Positions 1-15,324 of a DNA stretch of 64,000 nucleotides are shown in pieces. The stretch's first letter is position 1. The number at the start of each line of letters is the position of its first letter. The notes under the pieces are model-generated. The model was not told the origin of the DNA, searched no databases, and saw only the letters and a program-made list of their open reading frames with translations. This DNA is from Sipunculus nudus. Its lineage: Eukaryota; Annelida; Sipuncula; Golfingiida; Sipunculidae. Where the stretch lies: positions 27,060,401-27,124,400 of the forward strand of contig CM049317.1 in assembly GCA_026874595.1 (NCBI GenBank), given 5' to 3'. Made by a program: the position numbers and the translations under genes.

Positions 1-1400
1 CAGACTTCACTGACAGAAGAGGCTCCCAAACGCACAAAAAACATAGAATCACACTTTCATTTTCCATGTTTTTCCCAACAAGAGAACAGTATAAAGCTAT
101 TTAGCTTTATATATAATTTTAGGTTTATGACGCAAAATTTCCGGAAGTGGAAATGTAAGAAAATACGCGTATAACAGAGTCAAATTAATAAATGCGATTA
201 ATATGTGTGTGTGTGTGTGTGAAATTGTTACCACCGTCATCCCATACATTATTGTGCACTTAGAAAATATCAAAATAACGCTGATTATATACTATGTGAG
301 TTTTCGTTTAAGTTGCTGCGAAATTGAAATTAGAAAATGTTATTATTTGGGTAATTTTACATGTATGGGAGATGTCAGCATAAAGCAATCTTGACAACTA
401 GCAATATTCCGAATGTTATTTTTCATTGAAAACGTCGTTCAAAATGAGGTGAAAAGGTCATACTTACCATGAATTGATGTGGCGTCTTACAGCATAGGCC
501 ACAATAACGGTCAGCACTGTGGCACGAAGGTACATACTGTACGTGTGCCGATCTAAACAACAAGTAGTACACTGCATGCGGGTAAACCCAAGTGTGTCAC
601 CCATCACGGTTCACGGGGTGTACATATGCGCGTTTATATAGGTATCAAGTGCTGTAGTGCCTCAATAAACATATCTTGATTTTTTTCTAACAGAGGTACG
701 TTCACCAGGGTTGATCCGTGTTTCTCATTCTTGGCTTGTCAAAGTGTTTTCTGCTTTTTGACTCCGCCAAGGCTGTATTCGTTCATTCCCGTTCATTTTT
801 GCAGGCGTCTTTGTCCTGTGTGGTGTGCGTGTGTGAGGGAGTGTGTGTGCATGTGTGTGTTCACAACATAACTCTCGCAATCTTGATTCAGTGGAATCTC
901 ATGAAATTTCGGCATTTTGATTTTGCTGTGCTTCCGGCACATGATCCAGGTCCTGGAAGTACTTCGATGAATATTCACAAATGTACAGTCACTTATTTTA
1001 AGAATGAACCTTGGAATAGGGGCCGAATGATTGAATGCAAATACGGGTTTGGGGAACTTCTGCAAAAAAGAAGCTGGGAGTATGAGGTGCATACGAGAAT
1101 TCAAACACGTTGTGGCCCGGGAGCATCCCACAATAAGATAATATGAATTTTTTCACCTTATAACTTCAAAATATAGAAACAGGCATTAGGGGTTACCGGG
1201 TTTTGACCATACAAAAAAAGGTATTGTTCCTTTGACACTGAAAACAAATAAATGTATTGATTCTTTTTTCTTTATTTTTTATTCTTTATATATTTAGATC
1301 GAGAAAGAATATGTGGAATTGCGTGGTCTTGCCGGAAAAATTACAAAATTCAATAAAAATGAGTAAGGTTACCGAGGATTGTTGCTCACGTGAAAAATTA
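1..1400. other. No gene seen; (GT)n and AT-rich DNA
   Basis: Short GT-rich stretches at 203-221 and 823-861. The open frames on both strands around 793-1146 lack splice-site context and recognisable motifs. Confidence 0.5.
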
Positions 1401-1845
1401 AAGGGGACTATTCCGAAGTCTGATGTTTATATTTTACGAGCATAATCCATTGAACCTTTATTAAAAAGGCCAGAAAATGCCAATCCCACCACAAACAGGC
1501 TATTGGCTTTGTTTACATGCACGTTTTTATAACATGTGGGGCCCCGTCAAAATAAACCAAACACATTGAACAAGGACATCTGGCGGCAAGTCAGACGAAC
1601 CAGAGTTTTGTAAATGGCGTTTTGCACTTTTGACCTTTCAACTTCACCACATATGCAACCAACCACATCAAGTTACATGCTTTTTTCCGTTTGTCAACTT
1701 TGCTGTGATAAACAAGCTCAGACATTTATCACAGAGGCATAATCAGTATTTTACTTAACACGAATTTAAGTAGAGTTCATTTATGTGTACGCAAAGAAAG
1801 CTAGAAATCACATAATTTCTATAGTAAAGGTATTTGAATAATGAT
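1401..1845 (+). repeat. Dispersed repeat R1, copy 1 of 3
   Basis: Starts AAGGGGACTATTCCG; shares ordered blocks (GACATCTGGCGGCAAGTCAGA, then GCAACCAACCAC, then TTTGTCAACTTTG) with 35699-36165 and 51676-52130. All copies have the same orientation and no coding capacity. Type of element unknown. Confidence 0.6.
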
Positions 1846-2454
1846 ATAAATGCTAACACCTATATGATCTTAAATGATGCCAATATCATTTCTATAAAGC
1901 TTTCATTAAAATTTGGCATAACTACCGGTATTATTCTTCTTATCAAAGAATCCACGAAATAACTTCAAAATGCTTCTCTCTTGTTTACATAATTATTTAA
2001 ACTAAGTATAAATATTTTAATCGTTATTATGATTTTTCTTATTGAGTTAAAACCTTTCTACATTCATAGTCAGTAAGACGAGTGAGTATAGTTTTGTTTT
2101 TGCATATATATGACATCACCCTCTTGGACCAGTGAACTTTAGGAACTCGCCTTATCCGCAGTGGAGGATTAACTCTTGTCTTTGTAGCCGAGTTGGTAGT
2201 GAATAACGGACAAGGACTATACAGATTAGGGATTTTATTGATAAGTGGTATGTCAAGGTGGTATACACAGCTAGAAAACACAGATAATGTCTAACTGCAT
2301 TGTATGTGAACTTTAACCTTCATTTGTCAGGAGTATAATCGACAATATGTTCCTTCATTTGATTGGCCAGTATATGGAATGTAGTTCACCTTACCCCTCT
2401 GGCCAATGCATGGAGTGGACGGACTGACCTGATTTGATATGCTTGAACCAGAAA
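1846..2454. other. No gene seen; AT-rich
   Basis: No motif or repeat recognised on either strand. Confidence 0.5.
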
Positions 2455-2765
2455 GAGAACTAAAAATTTACATTCTAAGGAATGCAAGCTTCCGCGATGC
2501 TCCCAAAACCCACATTCTAAGGTTCATTCGGGACAAAATACTGTACATGTGTGAATATTCTTTATTGGCGATCCTGAATTCGGATCCTTCTCCGATTCTT
2601 CACCAAAATCTAATCAATTCTTAACTGGTACTTTCGCAAAAGGCCCTGAAAATTTCATGAGATTCCGTTCAAGTTTGCGTGAGTTATTAGAGGAACAGAC
2701 AGACAGACACACACACACACACACAAACGAAGGGGATGAACACATACCCTCCTGGGGATAGCAAC
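2455..2765 (+). mobile_element. Retroposon-tail-like repeat R2, copy 1
   Basis: CATTCTAAGGAATGCAAGC, then CCTGAATTCGGATCC, CCAAAATCTAATCAATTC, CCTGAAAATTTCATGA and an (AC)n followed by GAACACATACCCTCCTGG. Copies at 8310-8620 and 13256-13500 share these blocks in order. The ending resembles LINE/SINE 3' tails widespread in invertebrates; class is inferred. Confidence 0.5.
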
Positions 2766-3037
2766 AAAAAGCCACGGGATGTGAGATGACTTAAGTGCTC
2801 TCAATTGGATATGGGGGGAAATTTTATGATGATTTGAGGTGCCAGTGTAACCCCAGAATAAAAATGGTAATTTAATTTAGCAGAATTTCCGTCATTATCA
2901 CGTTAATTCTATGCAGCAAACGCCGTGTGAAAAATGAAACATTTGAATGGAGAATTAAACTAAATGCATAGCTCTCCTTTGGAATTTATAACCCTTTATA
3001 CTTAAGACCAAGATTTTCCCCATGTAAGAATTGGTTA

Positions 3038-3302
3038 GGCCACAAAAAAGGTGTGGTTCTCGGGCACCGCCCGCGTAAATTTTTACCCCCAGAATAAAAA
3101 AAGAATGATTTTGATTTTCATCTTTCAAGAAGATAAAATGATACATTTTGATAATGTTTCCTTTAAAAAAATATGTTATTATCATGCTTTTCCCTAAACA
3201 TACGATATTTTTATTGAAACATAAAAAAGGGTAATAAAAAAAAAACGCGCGCCCGCACTGATTTCTGGAAAAAAGTGCCTGAGAACCATACCCTTTTTGG
3301 CC
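3038..3302. mobile_element. MITE family M1, copy 1
   Basis: Terminal inverted repeats: left AAAAAGGTGTGGTTCTCGGG, right end the complement of AAAAAGGGTATGGTTCTCAG. GC-rich blocks (CCGCCCGCG and GCGCCCGC) lie just inside each end around an AT-rich centre. A second copy is at 61183-61463. No transposase. Confidence 0.65.
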
Positions 3303-4453
3303 TTTTACCCGTATTTTTCTCTCTTTGCTTTGTTTAGAAATCACTCAAATAATCATATACAGAACGAGATTCGTGTAATATTTGAGTGTGTACGGAACTT
3401 CCGTGTTGCTAAACAAAATGTAACCACGTATGGCGCGATTACGCTCCATGTAGTTCACCTAGCCGCCAATAGGTGTCGCCCCCGCCTGTAACCAAGATTC
3501 ACCATGAACACCACGGCCAAATCCACTTGCTTCCAGCAACGATCGGTTGATGTGTTTGAATGGCGAGGATAAGAAAATTACCTTCTTACTACGTGTTCTA
3601 CAAACTTATCTTTTTTTATCAAACAAGTTACATTGCCATTTTTTACTGTTTCCTGTATGAGACCAATTAACTTCAAGAGAAAATTCTTAAACTATTGTTA
3701 TGAGAAAAGCACACTTAATCTGATTTTCGTCACCGTTTACAATTGCGGTCTTGAGAGTAATTTGAGCAGATTAACGCAAGCCATTTAAAACTTGATCCAG
3801 AGATTAAAATTATTGAAAACGTGTATAGACGTAATTATATTCTCATGGTATTTTTCTATAAAACGACGATCCCTGTACAAAATTTATTGAAACATAAAAA
3901 TATGCCAAACTTATTTAATTTTCTGGAAGAACACGTTAGGCTGTGTATTTGTATTAGGTCCTTTTTGCCATTTATTATAGCTTTACTACTCAAGCTTCTG
4001 TAGGGGTTTACTGTCGACAATCCAGCTCTCCATGTACAGAATAAAGCCCCGATCTCACCGGGCAGTACTCTCCCGAGGCAGCGGAAATCTTGAGCTTCTA
4101 AAAAAGCTACAGATTTTCGCGCTGCCTGCTTTGACCGTTTATGATGCACTTAAACACCAGGTGAGGCACATGGGCCTGTGTGCTGAAAAAAAATGCTGAT
4201 GTGACGAGCAGCCAACCAAATGCAAGTCATAAACACTCGACAGGCATCAGGCTCCGCGCAGAAACCACGTCTGGGGCAATTCTCTCTGAGCCTGTGGCTT
4301 GTTTAAACGGTCGCCGGGGCGATGAGCTGTCACTCAAAATGAAATGAACAACATTGGCTCCCTGTATTCCTCGCTTGGCTGGTAAACCGTGTTGTCTTCA
4401 GCACAGGGTCTCATCTGATTGGACCAAAATACAGTGCTTCCCTCTGGTGTAGA
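3303..4453. other. No gene seen
   Basis: Short open frames without domain motifs. Moderately GC-balanced from 4000 on, leading into the CTLD relic. Confidence 0.45.
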
Positions 4454-4760
4454 GATTCAGGATACAAGGTCATAACAAACAGCGCTTACGATATAGGTAG
4501 TTGGCCTATGGGTAAAGCGGTGTGTAAAGAGCGTAACTGGGCAGCGATTGTTAGCGACTACTTGGAGAGATAAAATGGATAGAAAATACACCAATTAGCG
4601 ATAATTTTCACGATAAATCATACTGTTCATCGGTACTCATGGATGTCGCATATTTGGGCTTAACTTTAACTGGAGTTCGCATACATGTCTTCGACTGCTG
4701 CCCAACATTCGTGCGTCAACACTGCGCATTTTTTACTGGCATGTTTGTCAATCACTCACA
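4454..4760 (+). pseudogene. Degenerate CTLD fragment
   Basis: Frame 4454-4573 reads SGYKVITNSAYDIGSWPMGK then AVCKERNWAAIVSD: a W-x6-C motif with exactly the spacing of the intact receptors, followed by a CTLD-like strand, then stops at 4571. Three bases on, in another frame, from 4576: W-I-ENTP, like the WAENTP of + exon 6, and later FDCC and QHC like its two last cysteines. The middle of the domain is missing and the pieces are out of frame. Inference: remnant of a third receptor copy; similarity by chance is possible. Confidence 0.35.
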
Positions 4761-7168
4761 AAAGTCGTCTCACACTTCGCGCACTTTCGACTCATGGAAA
4801 CCAAATTGAGAAGGTTCGAGACGAATGAGAATACAGGCACTTGACAAAATGTATTCGCCGGGTGGGTGATATAACAAGCATCACTGGGCCCATCCCCCTG
4901 TCACCTGTCTGATCTGACCGACCTCCCCACTAATTAAACTTGGTTCCCTTACTTCGACTGCCTATCCACCTAAATTATGCTATGATCTACTGTATATTTA
5001 ATATATAAACACAAAATACCAGCGAGACGAAAGCGAGGCAAAGTGACACACGCGAGAAAAATTGAGAACCCCAGATATCGTTTAGATATTTTTTTTTTTT
5101 TTTTGCAACTTCCTCGCCAAGAAAGAAACACTGGAGCAATGTACGCGGGACTTAAAATGCGCGGGTGCTGGTAACAATGAGTATTATATAATTTCGTGTA
5201 CATTTGATATCTTAGCCTGAACATTCAGCCTCCATTTAGGTTTGGAGTCCGAACACCTGTGGGGGGGGGGGGGGGGGAGTTTCCGATCTTATTCGAAACA
5301 ACCCCAAACTGGAACCTAACTCATGCATATTAAAATCTCTGCAAATTACCTAATAATAACCAATAGATGGTTATTCACTTATAGATCCCCATGACATCGC
5401 CCAAGAATGGAAGTTTCTAAGCCTTGTCAGCATAAATACTGAAACATAAGCGACAATTTATGTCTCAACTGAGTCAACCCAACTGTATTATGTCTAATTT
5501 GTAAGGGTTGTTGCATGTCCTCGCGCTGAACGCCTAATATTGTTTTCTGTACAACTTTGATCAGATCTGAACTCTCCACATTGGAGCTGTAACACAAACA
5601 AGAAAGAACAAATAAATAAGAATTGTTTGCCTTACAGGTATGTAGCTACTAATATAGCTGCGTTTAGTGATCGCAGAAGTATCGGAGAGTATTGGTGTGA
5701 CCGACAATTAGAGCACTTGGAGGACCGGGCTGAAAAGTATCACCCTCAAATTAATAAAAAGAAGAAACACTAGTATGTGTCTTTCTTTCTTTTTCCTTTT
5801 TTTTCTTGATTATATGGGATTTAACCTTTTTAATCATGCAAAGATAAAGTTTATCTGCATTTAGAAAATTTTGACATCTGATCATGTGAGAGGTGCGCCG
5901 TTTCCACAGTTTGCCCCGGGAGGTGATGACATCTTGAGACTGCATGGGAAGAAATTAGCTCATAGTACTCAAATCAGATACATGAGGCGACACTTTAGCG
6001 GCATTTTAGTTAAGAGTTCAATTAGTCATGCAGTCTCTAGTGCCCATATGCTGGAACTGTCAAAAATTATGGCAGGTATGTATGAAACACAGCTTTATTT
6101 AGAATGATAACGTATGGTGAAATAATGCTGATCTGAGTACAGAAGTTACTTAAGTAGTTATCAGATGGCAGCAGCCTAGTTTACCATGATTTACCTAAAA
6201 TATCCTGGCGTGCACACGGAGGCAGTGCCGGTGTGTTTTGATTGCGGTTAGCCGCATCAGGTCATTTCGGTTACTGCTGTAAGCTGTACTTACATTACAC
6301 ATGTACGGTCTTTTGTAATTTAAGCTGAAACAAAAAATACGCGAACTGCATTATGGATACAATGTACCACAATTAAACTGTCTCAATCTGCTACAATCTA
6401 AAGGTGAATTCCATTATTCGGTGTGTTTACATTTAGCATGCAACAACATCAGCAACCATTTATATGGATCTCGCGGGTCGGATCTAAGCATAATAAACAT
6501 TTATAGTTTGAATATCACAATTGGGGATATCTTGCGACTTCTCTCAAGTCTTATGTTATGCTCATATACAAGAAACTGTATATAATGACTATATATACTG
6601 AACCTAGCTTTTCTTGTTAAATGGCTCTATTTAATACTCCTTTGCACAATGGTTAATTTAAATCACCAAGAAATTATAGACTTACAGGTGTAATTAATAA
6701 CTGCATAAGTAATTGCATATTAATATATCAAAATACTACCACACACGGGTAATCAACTCCCTATTTCAAACTCGAGTATTCATTCAGGATTAGTCGAACA
6801 TAGGTATTCGAGCACTACTCCCAGCACTATGTACCTGGTCTATTTATTAGGGACTGCTTGTCAGGAACAAACTTTCACATCGTAGTTTCAATCAGTTGAT
6901 ACATCAGTTAAACCGTCTTATGCTATGGTGTCCCCTTTACCATTGAGGATTCTCCTAAAAAGCTCCATCCTTGTCATAATTAATGTTAGTGATGGGCTGA
7001 TGATCTGATGATCGTATGGTGCAATCCCGATTTGATCATTGATCTTAGAGTGCAATAATTGATTTCAACATTTTACACATAACATATGCTTTTTGATGAG
7101 GAATTGTATGCTGTCATTAAAGTCTCTAGAAAACTCGCAAAGTCTCTCGAAAACTGTGTTGCTTATAA
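4761..7168. other. No gene seen; poly-G tract
   Basis: A 17-base G run at 5261-5277 and a T run at about 5090-5104. Otherwise AT-rich DNA with no recognised gene or repeat. Confidence 0.45.
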
Positions 7169-7974
7169 CAAGGAGATTACAGACTGGAGTATCAAGTGAG
7201 AGTCTGGCCGTGTCGAATGTTGCTGACGTGGGCCATAAAACTCGCTGCTCAAAAGCACACAGAGATGCCGTTGATAAGCCCGGCACTAATTTATACAGTG
7301 CGAGGGACCCTCCTTCGGCGTGACTTCGGAACATCTCGTTAGTTCCCAGCTGCGGAAAACATGGGCGATAATACCAGAACAACGCCGTCAGTGACAGAGC
7401 GGGCTGATGGCTTACTGTTATCCATCAAAGTGAAAGTCATCCGGTAATAAGGGTCAAAATATTTAGTTATCGACGGAATACTATAATACATGGCTAATTA
7501 TTAATATATGTCAGAAGTGTGTGAACTGATGTTAATTTTATAATTCCGAAGTTATTCAGGGAAAGTAAGTTTACTTTTACCAGTCGTCCGTCATGAATCA
7601 CGGCAGAAGTTGATGCAGAGTGATCGCATCTATCCCAAAATCGATCCAGTGATTCCTCAACAAGAGAACTTTCTAAATATATTTCTAACGCATAATTCTT
7701 GACAAAAAAAAATTGCGCATTCATAATTCCGATCAATGTTATTCCAGTGATTTACCGCTCAGTTACTGGATATATCGCTCTCCGCTTCAGCGAGCTACAG
7801 CGGACCGCGGAAGTAACGTCTAGTAGACTTGCTTTATCAAAGGCCGTGCGCCTGACACTGCGGCACAATAGGCGCACAATAGAGTTAATGGGCTTATCAG
7901 GTCTTAGTGCAATTAGCGCAGGACTGACACTCGAGGCTTCTGACAGTTGATACTCCAGTCTGTTATCTCCTTGC
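7169..7974. mobile_element. Non-autonomous DNA transposon with inverted ends
   Basis: Left end CAAGGAGATTACAGACTGGA matches the complement of the right end at 27-28 positions with one mismatch (left 7169-7195, right about 7948-7974). TTATAA flanks both sides (7163-7168 and 7975-7980) and could be the target duplication. About 800 bp, no transposase frame; family unknown. Confidence 0.65.
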
Positions 7975-8309
7975 TTATAATTTCTTAACTAAGGAACTTA
8001 ACATCACACACACATAGGATATACAATTATGTATATACAATATAGACTTATGTATGTATAAGAGATTATGTATGCATGTATATCAGTTGAGATGATGTAT
8101 AGGTCTGTATATGGTAACACACTCCTAGTCTCCAACACAACCGAATAATTCCGATTATTCGTCGGTAGAGGTCCATCGATTTTTACTGATGACCGATCAT
8201 GAAATTACATCTGATTCCCTGAATTAGTTAATCTATCGTTTCATTTATTATCAGAGTTTCTAGGGTGCAACTCTCAGATTTCCCTATCATATGAATATCA
8301 ACTAGTCAT

Positions 8310-8620
8310 CTGCATTCCAAGGAATGCAGTCCTCCGCCATGTGGGTAGTACCAATTCTGGATGCTCCCGTACCCATTTGCATGCTTTTGTTCGGCCAATA
8401 TTCTCAGCTTCATTAGGGCAGAGGTGACTGTATACAATTGTTTAATAATCCTTGCTGATGTTCCTGAATCCGGATCATGTTAAGTGTCCAAACCAAAAGG
8501 CAATTGATTCTGGCCAATTCCCGAAATGGCCTGAAAATTCATAAAAATTCCGTCGATAACTGCGTGACTTATGCTGTGAAGAAACACACAAACACATATG
8601 CATACCCTTGTGGCGGCACT
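8310..8620 (+). mobile_element. Retroposon-tail-like repeat R2, copy 2
   Basis: GCATTCCAAGGAATGCAGTC start, CCTGAATCCGGATC, AATTGATTCTGGCC, TGGCCTGAAAATTCAT and an (AC)-rich end before CATACCCTTG, collinear with 2455-2765. Confidence 0.5.
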
Positions 8621-11559
<2,939 letters not shown>

Positions 11560-12450
11560 ATGAAATAATCATAATAATAATAATAATTATAATAATAATA
11601 ATAATAATAATGAGGAGGAGAAGGGAGAGGGAGAAGGAGAAAAAAAAGATAATTATGATGATGATAATTTCCATTATGAAGAGTGAGAAGAAGAGTAGTA
11701 GGAAGAGAAAAAGATGAGGAAGAAAAAGAGTAAGAAAAATGAAGAATAACAAGAAGACCAAGTGAGGAGAAGAAGAAGTCGAGGATCAAGTTGAGTAAGA
11801 ATGAACAGTATAATAATGACGAGTAATAAAATGAAGAAGTAAAAGAGAATGAAAAGGAGAATAAGAAGAAGTGTTTGATGAGAGCACGAGGACGGAGAAG
11901 AAGGGTGAGCAGGATGAGTAGAAGGCATGCTGAAGAGCGAGACAATCAGAAGAAAATTGAAGAGGATGATAAGAAAAGCATGATTAACAGCAAGAAGGAA
12001 GGAAATTTAGAAGACCAAAAATAAGGCTGAATGAGGGAATAAAAGTTGGTAGAAAAAGAAATATAAGAAGAAACGAAGCAGAAGATGAAAAAGCAAGATA
12101 AAGATGAGGAATAAGAAATAGAAGGAGGAGGAAAATAAGAGAAGAAAGATTAGAAGATGAAGAAATAAGTGTGGGCTAAAGAAGAGCAAGAAGAGTAACA
12201 TTAGAACGAGATGAAGAATGCAGAGAAGAATAAGAAAAATCAGAAGAAGGGCAAGACGGGAAAGAAGTCAAAGAAGAGTAAAGTAGTAGAACATAAAGAA
12301 CACGACCAAAGAGAACAACAATGGAATGAATAGCAAAAAGTCAAAACATAGGAGATAAAGGAGAGAAGAAGAGTAATAAGAAATACGTAGAGCAAGAATA
12401 TAGAAAAAAAAGGTTTACGTAAGCAGAATAAGAAGAATAAAGAGAAGAAA
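11560..12450 (+). repeat. Long purine-rich strand-asymmetric tract
   Basis: About 0.9 kb of GAA/GAG/AAT-type words, overwhelmingly purine on the + strand, starting with (AAT)n at 11571-11610. The open frames on the - strand are poly-Leu/Phe/Ser artefacts. Confidence 0.85.
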
Positions 12451-13255
12451 ACGTTCCTTTGAAAAATCTTAAACGATGCAAAACGGGATAAGTCGATTCA
12501 GACTAGTTTTTCATTATTTTACATGGCTTTATGCATGGTTCGATAACCATTTTCAAAGTTGGTTATTCGACATAGTACCTTTTAAATTCCCATCACAACA
12601 TATTAAAAAAAGAACTTTGCCACATAGTCAATAACTTTCAAATTTGGTTAAATTTAAAATATAGACCAAGCTGCCAGAAATTATGCTTGAACTTGTAAAG
12701 GCATATGGGTGGATAGTTTGCGAATATCTTTTTTTTTGACAATTTGTACGATTAGGAGGCCATCTCCAACTGTGACTTCACGAACCATAACAGAAGGACT
12801 AATCGTGACAGTACTTGATTTACAGTTAAGTTTAAGAGACATCTACTGTCTTTAACAGCTGGGCATTATATGGTCTATGGGCCAAATATCTTCAAGTTTT
12901 GGCTACATGCAGTTCTCACCAGTTTCACGATTTGAAGGCAACCAAAAACTGTGATTTCATAAAATATGAGAGCGACACTAATCATTAATCCAAGTTTTTC
13001 CTAAGAATAGGAGCTATAGTCCTGTACCAAATGAGATTTCACAAAACTGACCAAAACATGAATCATTTTTTTCTTTTCATGTTTTGTATAATACAGTTAG
13101 GATATTCCCTTCAGAGTTTGAATTTTCACTTTTCTAAAATTAACAAATAACAATTTGGATTTATTTAACGGTTTGGCCTTATTTATCCTGGTTTGTCAAG
13201 ATTTTCGTTTTGAGGCCTAACACCGTGTTGCATTCACTATATCCCCCCCCCCCCC
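12451..13255. other. No gene seen; poly-C tract at its right end
   Basis: Degenerate, possibly repetitive phrases (CAAAACTGTGATTTCAT-like). A 13-base C run at 13243-13255 abuts the next repeat. Confidence 0.4.
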
Positions 13256-13500
13256 TAATTCATGAGTGCAAAAGCGACTGTACATTTGTGAATATTCCCT
13301 GATGACGCGCCTGAATCCGAAGAAGATGCTGGATCCACACCAAAATCTAACCGATTCTTCCTTGATCCAAATTCAAAATGGCCTGAAAATTATATGACAT
13401 TCCTTTTAAAGACTGTGTCAAAATTATTGTGACAAACACACATGCACACATACGAACGGAATGAACCCATATACCCCTCCTAGAGGAAGTGGAAAAACTC
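13256..13500 (+). mobile_element. Retroposon-tail-like repeat R2, copy 3 (5'-truncated)
   Basis: CTGTACATTTGTGAATATTC, CCTGAATCCG, CCAAAATCTAACCGATTC, TGGCCTGAAAATTATATGA, then an (AC)-rich end and CATATACCCCTCC, collinear with 2455-2765. Confidence 0.5.
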
Positions 13501-15266
<1,766 letters not shown>

Positions 15267-15324
15267 ATGTCGTCCATTCTCGCTTTAATTTTATTGACCT
15301 TGTTCCCGTATCAATTAGTTCAAG
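15267..15324 (+). CDS. Receptor exon 1: start codon and signal peptide
   Basis: Encodes MSSILALILLTLFPYQLVQ and the first base of the next codon, then donor GTGAGT at 15325. A short uncharged start followed by a Leu/Ile-rich core is a typical signal peptide; cleavage near Gln-19 is inferred. The ATG has A at -3. About 90 nt upstream the sequence becomes locally GC-richer and non-repetitive, as expected for a 5'UTR, but I see no clear TATA box. Confidence 0.85.

Noticed and set aside
793-1146. Opposed frames of 112 and 142 codons
   Set aside because: Mutually overlapping, contain a GT-rich stretch, and no motif or splice site supports either.
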